Source of the DNA: JALYUA01 sp040004225
GTDB lineage: Bacteria; Acidobacteriota; Thermoanaerobaculia; UBA5066; Gp7-AA6
Length of the DNA: 14,164 nt
NCBI GenBank assembly: GCA_040004225.1
Contig: JBDUBI010000235.1
Location: 1-14,164 of the forward strand
Reading direction: 5' to 3'
The notes beneath the pieces are model-generated. The model saw only the letters and a program-made list of their open reading frames with translations. It had not been told where the DNA came from and searched no databases. A program made the position numbers and the translations under genes. Positions 7,506 to 14,164 of this stretch are shown here, in pieces. How positions within the stretch are numbered: position 1 is the first letter of the stretch; every line of letters begins with the position of its first letter.

Positions 7506-8531
7506 ATGACGATGCTCGGCCGGGCGAACCCTCTCGAACGAATCGTCCGCGCTTTGCGGGGACGTCTGTGGCCCGCGCGCGCCCCCTTGCCGGTCTCGCC
7601 TCGCGCGTGCCGGGTGGTGGCCCACCGAGGCGCGGCCCGGGTGCGGCCCGAGAACACGATCGAGGCGTATGCCACTGCGATCGATCTGGGCGCGGATGCG
7701 GTCGAGGCGGACGTCTGCGTCACGCGAGACGGCCGATTCGTGATCTGGCACGACGCCGATCCGGGCGATAAGATTGCGCTCGCACGGCAGACCGGCCGGG
7801 AGAACCTGCTCTGCACTCCCGACGTGCCGACCCTCCTCTCCCGGTGGAGGCGGCGCGTTTCCGACCTCGATTTCGAGGAATTCCGCTCCCGCTACGGCTA
7901 TCGGCCCCGCGAAGGCGGCCTGGCCGATCTGATTGGCAACGACGACCCGCCGCGGATCCCGGCCGCGACGCTCGATGACCTGATCGCGTGGGCGGACCGG
8001 GAGCCGCGGCTGGCCGCCGTCTGCCTCGACATAAAGCTCGCGCCGGATCAGTCGGCGGCCGCGGTCCGACTCTTCGACCTGTTGCGGCAAACGTTTTCGG
8101 AGAGGCGCGGGAAAACGTTCCCCTCGATCGCGCTGCTCACTCCCCAGCGCGAGATCCTGGAGGCGTTTCAGGCGGAGGCGGCGCGGCGTCTTCACGACGA
8201 GCGGCTCACGATCTATGGAGACTTCGAGCTGCCGGGCGTTCTGGCGGCGGCGGCGCGTTTGAAGCTCCGTCACGCGAGCATGGGACTCGGGCAGCGTTTG
8301 TGGCCGGACTTCCGGGACGAGGTCGCCGACGTTCTCCGGTCGCGCGAACTCGGCGCGCTCGACTCCGTCATCCTCTGGACGATCAACGAGCCCGATCAGC
8401 TGCGGGAGCTCGTCGCATTCTCGCCCGACGGGATCCTGACGGATGACGCCCCTCTCCTCCGCCACCTGCTCTCCGAGCATCGCGCGGGAGGGGTTCCGCC
8501 TCGGAACTCGGAGACCTCCGCCCACGGTTAG
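7506..8531 (+). CDS. Glycerophosphodiester phosphodiesterase family protein
   Basis: This TIM-barrel enzyme would hydrolyse glycerophosphodiesters such as deacylated phospholipids to glycerol-3-phosphate and an alcohol. It has 341 residues. VVAHRGAARVRPENTIEAY carries the first catalytic His (His40, Arg41) and the PENT motif. EADVCVTRDGRFVIWHD gives metal ligands Glu67 and Asp69 and the second catalytic His82. LDIKL carries the conserved Lys, and LWTINEPDQL with GILTDDA closes the barrel. About 80 residues between His82 and LDIKL form a longer insertion than in minimal members. There is no signal peptide, so it is probably cytosolic. ATG 7506 or ATG 7512 could be the start; neither has a good ribosome binding site. 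The gene follows a 106-base gap, so it may begin a new transcript. Its expected product is the PlsY substrate encoded 5 kb downstream. Confidence 0.88.
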   Translation: MTMLGRANPLERIVRALRGRLWPARAPLPVSPRACRVVAHRGAARVRPENTIEAYATAIDLGADAVEADVCVTRDGRFVIWHDADPGDKIALARQTGRENLLCTPDVPTLLSRWRRRVSDLDFEEFRSRYGYRPREGGLADLIGNDDPPRIPAATLDDLIAWADREPRLAAVCLDIKLAPDQSAAAVRLFDLLRQTFSERRGKTFPSIALLTPQREILEAFQAEAARRLHDERLTIYGDFELPGVLAAAARLKLRHASMGLGQRLWPDFRDEVADVLRSRELGALDSVILWTINEPDQLRELVAFSPDGILTDDAPLLRHLLSEHRAGGVPPRNSETSAHG

Positions 8532-8534
8532 AAT
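8529..8534 (+). promoter_or_regulatory. Probable -10 element giving a leaderless ABC-F transcript
   Basis: TAGAAT matches five of six bases of the -10 consensus, and its first three bases are the stop codon of the preceding gene. Six bases separate it from the GTG at 8541, so normal initiation would begin at or next to the start codon. No Shine-Dalgarno sequence precedes that GTG, which fits leaderless translation. No clear -35 is visible. Confidence 0.4.
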
Positions 8535-8540
8535 CCGGAC

Positions 8541-10526
8541 GTGCTCTATCGATTCGACCACGTCCGCAAGGCCTATGGACCGAAGGAAGTGCTCCGCGAC
8601 GTGACGTGGCAGCACAACCCCGGACAGAAGGTGGGCCTCGTCGGGAGGAACGGCGCCGGAAAGACGACGCTTCTTCGCATCGCGCTCGGCCGCGAGGAGC
8701 CGGACTCCGGGGAATTCGTCAAGGCCAACGCGCTCCGCGTTCAGACAGTCGACCAGGCGTTGAATGCCGACGCCCTTTCGGAGACGCTCCACGACTACAC
8801 CGCGGGGGCGTTCGCCGACCTGCATCGGATCGAGTCGGAGATGCGGCGTCTCGAGCACGCGATGGCGGACGGCGACAACTCGGCTGCGGTGCACGACCGA
8901 TACGACGCCCTTTCGCACCGGTTCGAAAACGAGGGCGGGTACGACATGGTCGCCGAGGTCGAAAAGGCGCTCTCGGGGCTGGGTTTCGAGAAGACCGATT
9001 TCGAGAGGCCCCTCGCCGAGCTCTCCGGGGGCCAGAAGAACCGGGCCATGCTGGCGCGGTCCATCCTTTCCAACCCGGACGTGCTCCTTCTGGACGAGCC
9101 GACGAACCACCTCGACTTCAACGCCGTCGAGTTCCTCGAGGAGTATCTGTCGCGCTCCCGCCGCGCCTATCTCGTGGTCACGCACGACCGCAGATTTCTC
9201 GATCAGGTCGCCGAAGAGATCATCGACCTCGAGAACGGCCGGCTTTCCGATTACAGCGGGGGTTACAGCGCGTACAAGAGGCAGAAGGCCGAGCGGATCC
9301 TGACTGCGACGAGGGCGTTCGACAAGCAGCAGGAATTCGTGGAGAAGGAGAAGGAATACATCCGCCGCAACATCGCGGGTCAGAACTCGCGGCAGGCGAA
9401 GGGGCGGCGGACCAAGCTCGAACGCGTCGATCTTCTCGAACGGCCCATGGACGACACGACGACCGTGGCGTTTCGCTTCGACGCGGCGCGAATCGGCGGG
9501 CGAAGCTTTCTTCGGACGAAGCACTTGAACGCGGGATACGAAGCGGGATCTCCGATCGTCCGGGACGTCAGCTTCGAGATCCTCCGGGGCGAGCGTCTCG
9601 CGATTCTCGGGGAGAACGGCACCGGGAAGACGACTCTCCTAAAGACCCTGGCGGGAAGGCTTCCGGCGTTGTCCGGCTCGCTCTCGACCGGCCACGACGT
9701 CACGATCGGCTACTACGACCAGGAGCTCAAGGACCTCGATCCCAAGGGCCGCGCCATCGACGCCGTATGGAACCTCAATCCCAATGCGACCGAGCAGGCG
9801 ATGCGCGGCTATCTCGCACGGTTCGCGTTCCGCGGCGACGAAGTTTTCGCGCAGATCGCCGGGCTGTCGGGAGGCGAGAAGGGCAGACTGACTCTCGCCG
9901 TCGTGATGATGCAGCGCCACAACCTGCTGCTCTTAGACGAGCCGACGAACCACCTGGACCTCGATTCGCGCGAGGCTCTCGAGGAATCGCTCGACGGCTT
10001 CCCCGGCTCGATCGTCTTCGTCTCGCACGACCGCGCCTTCATCGACCGGCTGGCCACACGGGTCCTCGATCTGCGCTCCGGGCGCGCCGTGGCGATGGAC
10101 GGCAATTACTCGGAAACGGCATCCGCGCGCGCGGAACGCCGCCGCCGGCCGGAGCCGCCAGGAGGGTCGGCCGCGCCTCACTCTCCGGCGCCCTCTCTCG
10201 GGAGAGACGCCGCCGCCTCCTCGCCGACGAGCGCGCCTCGCGCGGCGCCTCCGATGTCGGCCGCGACGATCGCCCGGGAGAATCCGGAGCGCGATGGCAA
10301 GCGGCGGCGGCGGATCAAATCGCTCGAGGAGAAGATCGCGTCCCTCGAAAGTGTGGTGGCCGAGCTCGAGAACCGGTTATGGCAGGAGGCGCTGACTCTC
10401 GGCCCCATCGCCTCCCGAGACCTCGCGGCTCAGAAGGCGGCGCGGCAGCAGGAGCTCGACACGCTGGTCGAGGACTGGGCGAAGCTGTCCGAGGAAGAGG
10501 CGCAGGAGGCGGGGCGCAGGTCGTGA
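8541..10526 (+). CDS. ABC-F family ATPase with C-terminal coiled coil (Uup/YheS-like)
   Basis: This soluble protein with two ATP-binding cassettes and no membrane segments belongs to the ABC-F family, whose members bind ribosomes and act in translation or, in some cases, antibiotic protection. It has 661 residues. Cassette 1 has Walker A GRNGAGKTT (35-43), signature LSGGQ near 161 and LLLDEPTNHLD near 183. A charged linker (about 235-320, with AGQNSRQAKGRRTKL) is the P-site tRNA interaction region. Cassette 2 has GENGTGKTT near 356, LSGGE near 440 and a second LLLDEPTNHLD. Then comes a Pro/Ala/Ser-rich linker (about 528-580) and a basic, Leu/Glu-rich coiled coil to the end, as in Uup-type proteins. 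The GTG at 8541 lies nine bases after the preceding stop, in the same frame, without a ribosome binding site. The stop overlaps cinA as GTGA. The subfamily is uncertain, and resistance function cannot be inferred. Confidence 0.93.
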   Translation: MLYRFDHVRKAYGPKEVLRDVTWQHNPGQKVGLVGRNGAGKTTLLRIALGREEPDSGEFVKANALRVQTVDQALNADALSETLHDYTAGAFADLHRIESEMRRLEHAMADGDNSAAVHDRYDALSHRFENEGGYDMVAEVEKALSGLGFEKTDFERPLAELSGGQKNRAMLARSILSNPDVLLLDEPTNHLDFNAVEFLEEYLSRSRRAYLVVTHDRRFLDQVAEEIIDLENGRLSDYSGGYSAYKRQKAERILTATRAFDKQQEFVEKEKEYIRRNIAGQNSRQAKGRRTKLERVDLLERPMDDTTTVAFRFDAARIGGRSFLRTKHLNAGYEAGSPIVRDVSFEILRGERLAILGENGTGKTTLLKTLAGRLPALSGSLSTGHDVTIGYYDQELKDLDPKGRAIDAVWNLNPNATEQAMRGYLARFAFRGDEVFAQIAGLSGGEKGRLTLAVVMMQRHNLLLLDEPTNHLDLDSREALEESLDGFPGSIVFVSHDRAFIDRLATRVLDLRSGRAVAMDGNYSETASARAERRRRPEPPGGSAAPHSPAPSLGRDAAASSPTSAPRAAPPMSAATIARENPERDGKRRRRIKSLEEKIASLESVVAELENRLWQEALTLGPIASRDLAAQKAARQQELDTLVEDWAKLSEEEAQEAGRRS

Positions 10527-11794
10527 GCGAGCCCGTCGAGACAAGCGCCGCCATCCTCGCGATCGGCAGCGAGATGCTGGGACCGGAGCGGCAGGACACG
10601 AACTCGCTCTGGCTCACGGCGCGCCTGGAGGAGATCGGAATTCCCGTCGTGCGCAAGGCGATCATCGGAGACGACCCCGACGCCATCGTGCGGGAGCTCG
10701 CGACCTCCTCGCGGGAAGCGTCCCTCCTGATCTCGACCGGGGGCCTCGGGCCGACCGCGGACGACGTCACCGCCGCTGCGGTCGCGCGATGGCTCGACGC
10801 GCCGCTCGTCCGGAATGCGGAGTTCGTGGCCCGGATGCGCGCCCGCTTCGAAGCGCGCGGCGTGCGAATGGCCGCCGTGAACGAGAAGCAGGCAGATTTC
10901 ATAGAGGGAGCGCAGGTCCTCGAAAACCCGCGCGGAACCGCGCCGGGGTTTCGCGCGAAGAAGGGGAGCTGCGAGATCGTCGTCCTCCCTGGCGTTCCCT
11001 CCGAGATGCGCGAGATCATGCAGCAGAGCGTTCTCCCGGAGCTCGCCCGCCGCGCCGGCGGAGTCGTGTCGCGCCGCCGGGTGCTGCGGATCGCGGGGAT
11101 GGGAGAGTCCGCCGTCGAGGAGATGGTGGAACCGGTCTATGCCCGATGGAAGGCGCATCCGGTGACGATCCTCGCCTCTCCGGGAGAGGTGCAGCTTCAC
11201 CTGCGCGTCCGGGGCGCGCCGGCCGACGCCGAGGCGACGATTGCCGCCATGGAGCGGGATTTCCGATCGGTCCTCGGCGCGCGAGTCTTTGGCGACGAGA
11301 CCGAAGACCTCGCCTCCGCGGTCGGAAGGTTGTTACGCGATTCCGGGAAAACGCTGGCCCTCGCGGAATCCTGCACGGGCGGGATGGTGGCCTCGCTCGT
11401 CACGGACGTGCCCGGATCGAGCGAGTATTTCTTAGGAGGCGTGGTGTCCTACGGAAACGGCGCGAAGGAGAGCCTGCTCGGCGTCTCGACCGAGACGATC
11501 CGCGCGCGCGGAGCCGTGTCCGAGGAGAGCGTTCTCGAAATGGCCCGCGGGGCCCGCGAGCGATTCGATGCCGACGTCGCGGCCGCGGTCACGGGAATCG
11601 CGGGGCCGGGCGGGGGAAGCGCCGAGAAACCGGTGGGCCTCGTCTGGTTCGGGATTTCGGACCGCGGCGGCGAGGCGACCGCGAAGCGCAGGTTCTTCGT
11701 CGGGGACCGCGGGCATGTACGGCGGTCTGCCTCGGTTCACGCGCTGGAGCTCGTGCGGCGGCATCTGGTCGGCTGGAAAACGCCGGATGCCTGA
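10523..11794 (+). CDS. cinA: CinA-family protein, full-length two-domain form
   Basis: CinA proteins join an N-terminal MoaB-like COG1058 domain (ADP-ribose pyrophosphatase in studied members) to a C-terminal PncC domain that deamidates nicotinamide mononucleotide. They act in cytosolic nucleotide repair and NAD recycling. This one has 423 residues, the usual full length. The first domain shows AILAIGSEML, QDTNSLWL and STGGLGPTADDVT (about 71-83). VLPGVPSEM and GMGESAVEEM follow in the middle. The PncC domain shows LAESCTGGMVASLVT, with the expected nucleophilic Ser283, then GGVVSYGNGAKESLLGV and VTGIAGPGGG. The GTG at 10523 overlaps the ABC-F stop as GTGA; AGGAGG lies at 10504-10509, a rather long spacing. 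GPERQ replaces the more usual LGQ(I/V) after GSEML, a small deviation. The historical competence-induced name does not imply transformation here. Confidence 0.95.
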   Translation: MSEPVETSAAILAIGSEMLGPERQDTNSLWLTARLEEIGIPVVRKAIIGDDPDAIVRELATSSREASLLISTGGLGPTADDVTAAAVARWLDAPLVRNAEFVARMRARFEARGVRMAAVNEKQADFIEGAQVLENPRGTAPGFRAKKGSCEIVVLPGVPSEMREIMQQSVLPELARRAGGVVSRRRVLRIAGMGESAVEEMVEPVYARWKAHPVTILASPGEVQLHLRVRGAPADAEATIAAMERDFRSVLGARVFGDETEDLASAVGRLLRDSGKTLALAESCTGGMVASLVTDVPGSSEYFLGGVVSYGNGAKESLLGVSTETIRARGAVSEESVLEMARGARERFDADVAAAVTGIAGPGGGSAEKPVGLVWFGISDRGGEATAKRRFFVGDRGHVRRSASVHALELVRRHLVGWKTPDA

Positions 11795-12410
11795 GTCGGC
11801 TTCCGGCAGCGAGCCGCCGGAGGTGCGGGCTTTCGTCGCCCTCCCGAGGGACCCCACGTGGGCGGAGAGCGCGCGGCTCTTCGTCGAGGCGATGCTCCCG
11901 GTATCCCCACACACCTCGTGGAGCCGGACCGACACGTGGCACGTGACGGTCAAGTTTGTGGGCCGCGCGCCAGCGGCCGATCTGGAGACGTTTGCGCGCT
12001 CGCTGGCGCTGCTGGCGGCCGCAGTCCCCGCGGGGGACCTCCGCACCGACGGCGCCGCCGTGTTTCCGCCGCGGGGTCCGACGCGGGTGCTCGGCCTGGG
12101 GTTCGCCAGGACCCGAGCGCTCGAGGATCTCGAGGCCTTCGCCGCCGCGGCCGAGAAGGAGGCGCGGACGCTCGGCCTGCAGCCGGAGGACCGCGCGTTT
12201 CGTCCGCACGTCACCCTCGCGCGAATGCGCGCGCCGTGGCCCCGCGAGGCCGTCGACTTTTTCCGGCGAGCCGCCGCGGAGTGGAAGTTCCCCGACTTCG
12301 AGATGAGAGCGGGCGTCCTGTACGGCAGCCGGCTCGCGCGCGGAGGCGCGGTTCACACCCCGATTGCCCGGTGGCCGTTCCGGGCGACCGGAGAGGGGGC
12401 CTCGGCGTGA
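11787..12410 (+). CDS. thpR: 2'-5' RNA ligase-like 2H phosphoesterase (ThpR family)
   Basis: This small cytosolic protein belongs to the 2H phosphoesterase superfamily. ThpR/LigT members ligate or open 2'-5' RNA linkages and act as RNA 2',3'-cyclic phosphodiesterases in vitro; the natural role is unclear. It has 207 residues, near the usual 175-200. The two defining motifs are HVTVKFVG (His52, Thr54) and HVTLARM (His141, Thr143). RAFVALP at the start and SRLARGGAVHTPIARWPF at the end are also typical of the family. The ATG at 11787 overlaps the cinA stop in ATGCCTGA, an eight-base overlap. The frame remains open far upstream inside cinA, but only this start gives the family's N-terminus. The stop overlaps plsY as GTGA. 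The pairing with cinA hints at nucleotide or RNA end processing, but may only reflect compact packing. Confidence 0.9.
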   Translation: MPESASGSEPPEVRAFVALPRDPTWAESARLFVEAMLPVSPHTSWSRTDTWHVTVKFVGRAPAADLETFARSLALLAAAVPAGDLRTDGAAVFPPRGPTRVLGLGFARTRALEDLEAFAAAAEKEARTLGLQPEDRAFRPHVTLARMRAPWPREAVDFFRRAAAEWKFPDFEMRAGVLYGSRLARGGAVHTPIARWPFRATGEGASA

Positions 12411-12997
12411 GCGCGCGCGCCCTCGGATTCGTGGCCCTCTCTTACCTGCTCGGCTCGATTTCCTTCGCCGTCCTCCTGGTGAAATGGAAGACCGGCACCG
12501 ACATCCGCTCCGAAGGGTCCGGCAACGCGGGCGCGACCAACGTGCTCCGCGCGCATGGCAGGACCCTCGGCATCCTGGTCGCGTTGTTCGACGTCGCGAA
12601 GGGGACGGCAGCGGTCCTCCTGATGCGGCTGGTCTCCTCGGACCCCCGGGCCGCCGCGGCAGCCGCACTCGCCGCGATCCTGGGGCACGTGTTTCCCGTG
12701 TTCTACGACTTCCGGGGAGGCAAGGGGGTCGCGACGGCGGTCGGCGCCTTCCTCGCGCTCATGCCGATTCCCGCTCTCATCTGCGTGGGCGCCTTCGTGG
12801 CGCTCGTGGCGGCGACCCGGTACGTGTCCGTCGGATCCATCGTCGGACTCTCGCTGCTTCCGGCGGTCGCCGGGCTCTTTCACGCTCCGCTTCCGGCGGT
12901 GATCGCGGCGGCTCTCGCGGCGATGCTCATTGTCTTCAAGCACCTGGAAAACTTGAAGCGCCTCGCGGCCGGCACCGAGCGAAAACTCGGCCGCTGA
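12407..12997 (+). CDS. plsY: Acyl-phosphate glycerol-3-phosphate acyltransferase
   Basis: PlsY is an inner-membrane enzyme that transfers an acyl group from acyl-phosphate to glycerol-3-phosphate, making lysophosphatidic acid, the first step of phospholipid synthesis. It has 196 residues with about five to seven hydrophobic segments, typical for the family. The three cytoplasmic motifs are intact: SEGSGNAGATNVLR (35-48), GHVFPVFYDFRGGKGVAT (93-110) and FKHLENLKRLAAGTE near the C-terminus. The early motif reads GSIS where most members have GSIP, a minor substitution. The GTG at 12407 overlaps the thpR stop as GTGA, and GGAG lies at 12390-12393. The gene directly precedes gpsA, whose product supplies its substrate, a common pairing. 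Confidence 0.95.
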   Translation: MSARALGFVALSYLLGSISFAVLLVKWKTGTDIRSEGSGNAGATNVLRAHGRTLGILVALFDVAKGTAAVLLMRLVSSDPRAAAAAALAAILGHVFPVFYDFRGGKGVATAVGAFLALMPIPALICVGAFVALVAATRYVSVGSIVGLSLLPAVAGLFHAPLPAVIAAALAAMLIVFKHLENLKRLAAGTERKLGR

Positions 12998-13980
12998 TGC
13001 GCGTCAGCGTTCTGGGAGCGGGATCCTGGGGCACGGCGCTCGCTCTGCACCTGGGCCGCGCCGGCCACGACGTCGTCCTCTGGAGCCGCGACCCGGAGGT
13101 CGCCGCGCACATCCAGTCGACCCGCCGGCATCCGCGCCGCTTTCCCGAAAGTCCCCTGCCGCCCGGCGTTCGGGCCACGGCGGATCTTCCCGAAGCGCTC
13201 GGCTACGCGGAGACCGCGCTGGTCGCGGTCCCCTGCGCGTCGTTCCGCCCCCTGTTCGGATCCATGCCGCCCGCGATCGCGGCGACCCGTTTCGTCTCGG
13301 TCGCCAAGGGGATCGAGCCCGACACGCTGCTGCGCATGACGGAGATCGTCCTGGAATACCGGCCGGGGGCGGCCGTCGCCGCGCTTTCCGGCCCCACCTT
13401 CGCCGAAGGCGTGGCCCGCGGCGATCCGACCGCGGCGGTGATCGCCGACGCCCGGGGAGAACTCTCGCGTGAGCTCCAGGGGCAGTTCTCCGACGGGCGG
13501 CTCCGTCTCTACAGCTCCGATGACCTCGTCGGCGTCGAGCTCGCCGGGGCTCTCAAGAACGTGGTGGCCATCGCGGCGGGGGTCGTCTCGGGTCTCGGCT
13601 TCGGCCCGAATACCGTCGCGGCCTTAGTCACGCGGGGCCTGGCGGAGCTCGGCCGCATCGTCCGCGCCCGCGGAGGTCAGGCCCGCACGGTCGCGGGACT
13701 CGCCGGCGTCGGCGATCTCATGCTGACCTGCACGGGCCGGGAGTCCCGCAACCGCCGCCTCGGGGAAGAGATCGGCCGTGGCGGCCGTCTTTCCGAGATC
13801 CTGCAGACGATGCCGGAGGTCGCCGAGGGGGCGCGCACCTGCCTCGCCGTCCCGCGAATGGCGGCGCAGGCGGGAATGGAATCGCCGATCGCGGACGCCG
13901 TCGTGCAGGTGCTCTACGAGGACGTTCCTGCAGCCGATGCCGTGGCCAGGCTGATGACGAGAACCCTGAGGAGCGAATAA
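12997..13980 (+). CDS. gpsA: NAD(P)-dependent glycerol-3-phosphate dehydrogenase
   Basis: GpsA reduces dihydroxyacetone phosphate to sn-glycerol-3-phosphate in the cytosol, providing the phospholipid backbone. It has 327 residues, the standard length. The Rossmann motif VLGAGSWGTALA is at 5-16. SVAKGIE contains Lys104 and ALKNVVAIAAG contains the catalytic Lys187. LSGPTFAEGVA, NTVAALVTRGLAE and GVGDLMLTCTG followed by SRNRRLG complete the family pattern. The ATG at 12997 shares one base with the plsY stop (TGATG). No good ribosome binding site precedes it, so translation probably depends on coupling. It is the last gene of the run; non-coding repeat sequence follows. All key residues are present. 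Confidence 0.97.
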   Translation: MRVSVLGAGSWGTALALHLGRAGHDVVLWSRDPEVAAHIQSTRRHPRRFPESPLPPGVRATADLPEALGYAETALVAVPCASFRPLFGSMPPAIAATRFVSVAKGIEPDTLLRMTEIVLEYRPGAAVAALSGPTFAEGVARGDPTAAVIADARGELSRELQGQFSDGRLRLYSSDDLVGVELAGALKNVVAIAAGVVSGLGFGPNTVAALVTRGLAELGRIVRARGGQARTVAGLAGVGDLMLTCTGRESRNRRLGEEIGRGGRLSEILQTMPEVAEGARTCLAVPRMAAQAGMESPIADAVVQVLYEDVPAADAVARLMTRTLRSE

Positions 13981-14051
13981 CCACAACGTCCGTCACGACG
14001 GCGCCCGCGACTTTCGATCCCATCCGTACTCCGCCATCCCATTCCCTCGAG

Positions 14052-14079
14052 CCCTCGCCCCGCGCCCGGGACAGGCGAG
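14052..14079 (-). repeat. Diverged inverted copy of the terminal interspersed repeat
   Basis: CCCTCGCCCCGCGC at 14052-14065 is the exact reverse complement of 14151-14164. Similarity continues weakly into CGGGACAGG, matching CGGGGAGAGG read from the other strand at the window end. The copy also contains its own arms CTCGCC (14054-14059) and GGCGAG (14074-14079), which could fold into a hairpin behind gpsA. No T-run follows, so it is not a classic intrinsic terminator. Confidence 0.55.
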
Positions 14080-14125
14080 TACTTGATCACCGCAGTGGCG
14101 AATACGCAGCGCTTACCCTGCGGGC

Positions 14126-14164
14126 CCCCTCACCCCAACCCTCTCCCCGAGCGCGGGGCGAGGG
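14126..14164 (+). repeat. Hairpin-forming interspersed repeat, cut by the window edge
   Basis: The segment begins CCCCTCACCCCAACCCTCTC, a motif I recognise as a widespread intergenic repeat of high-GC bacteria, often mistranslated as PHPNPLPERG. Arms 14139-14149 and 14154-14164 pair over eleven positions with one mismatch around a four-base loop. It may act as a REP-like element or help end the gpsA transcript. The window ends inside it. Confidence 0.65.

Noticed and set aside
8529..8543. Stop-codon readthrough fusing the phosphodiesterase to the ABC-F protein
   Set aside because: The two genes share a frame with a single TAG between them, but both are full-length families on their own. Separate starts are simpler.
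7029..9524. Long minus-strand open frame of more than 800 codons
   Set aside because: It lies antisense to three genes with clear family motifs, has no recognisable domain, and is expected from GC-rich third positions on the sense strand.
8606..10522. A long open frame in another plus-strand phase that runs through the ABC-F gene into cinA
   Set aside because: The ABC-F frame has all family motifs. The other phase is Arg/Gly/Pro-rich with no motif until it enters genuine cinA, a normal side effect of high GC.
13981..14164. A small or minus-strand gene in the terminal gap
   Set aside because: Peptides such as PHPNPLPERG here come from the interspersed repeat, and no start with a ribosome binding site or a recognisable protein is present.

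Overview
The window is a gene-dense, strongly GC-rich piece of a bacterial chromosome. All twelve genes lie on the plus strand and are packed head to tail, mostly with 1 to 8 base overlaps. They look like core metabolism. I see no phage, transposase, CRISPR, rRNA or tRNA. Gene content, codon use and an exported amidohydrolase would suit an Acidobacteriota-like or other deep-branching high-GC lineage, but that placement is a guess without a database search.

Region 1 (1-7399) is a nucleoside uptake and breakdown cluster. It starts with the 3' part of deoB (phosphopentomutase), which is cut by the window edge, followed by a membrane GT2 glycosyltransferase that does not obviously belong. After a 142-base gap holding a strong ribosome binding site come a NupC-type nucleoside transporter, a 6-oxopurine-type purine nucleoside phosphorylase, cytidine deaminase, an amidohydrolase of the MTA/SAH/adenosine deaminase type with an apparent signal peptide, and pyrimidine-nucleoside phosphorylase. 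Together they would import nucleosides, deaminate cytidine and possibly adenosine, split off the bases by phosphorolysis, and send (deoxy)ribose-1-phosphate through DeoB to the 5-phosphate.

Region 2 (7506-10526) holds a glycerophosphodiester phosphodiesterase and, nine bases later, an ABC-F ATPase. A -10-like TAGAAT overlaps the phosphodiesterase stop codon and sits exactly where it would produce a leaderless ABC-F transcript.

Region 3 (10523-13980) is a tightly overlapping run: cinA (nucleotide repair and NMN deamidase family), a 2'-5' RNA ligase-like phosphoesterase (ThpR), plsY and gpsA. GpsA makes glycerol-3-phosphate and PlsY acylates it. The phosphodiesterase upstream would recover the same metabolite from lipid head groups, so two of the three regions meet at glycerol-3-phosphate.

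The end (13981-14164) is non-coding. It contains a hairpin-forming interspersed repeat of the CCCTCACCCCAACCCTCTCC type at the window edge and, about 85 bases before it, a diverged copy in opposite orientation. I found no clear new defence or biosynthetic system. The points most worth a second look are the exported deaminase in the salvage operon, the leaderless ABC-F start and the inverted repeat pair.
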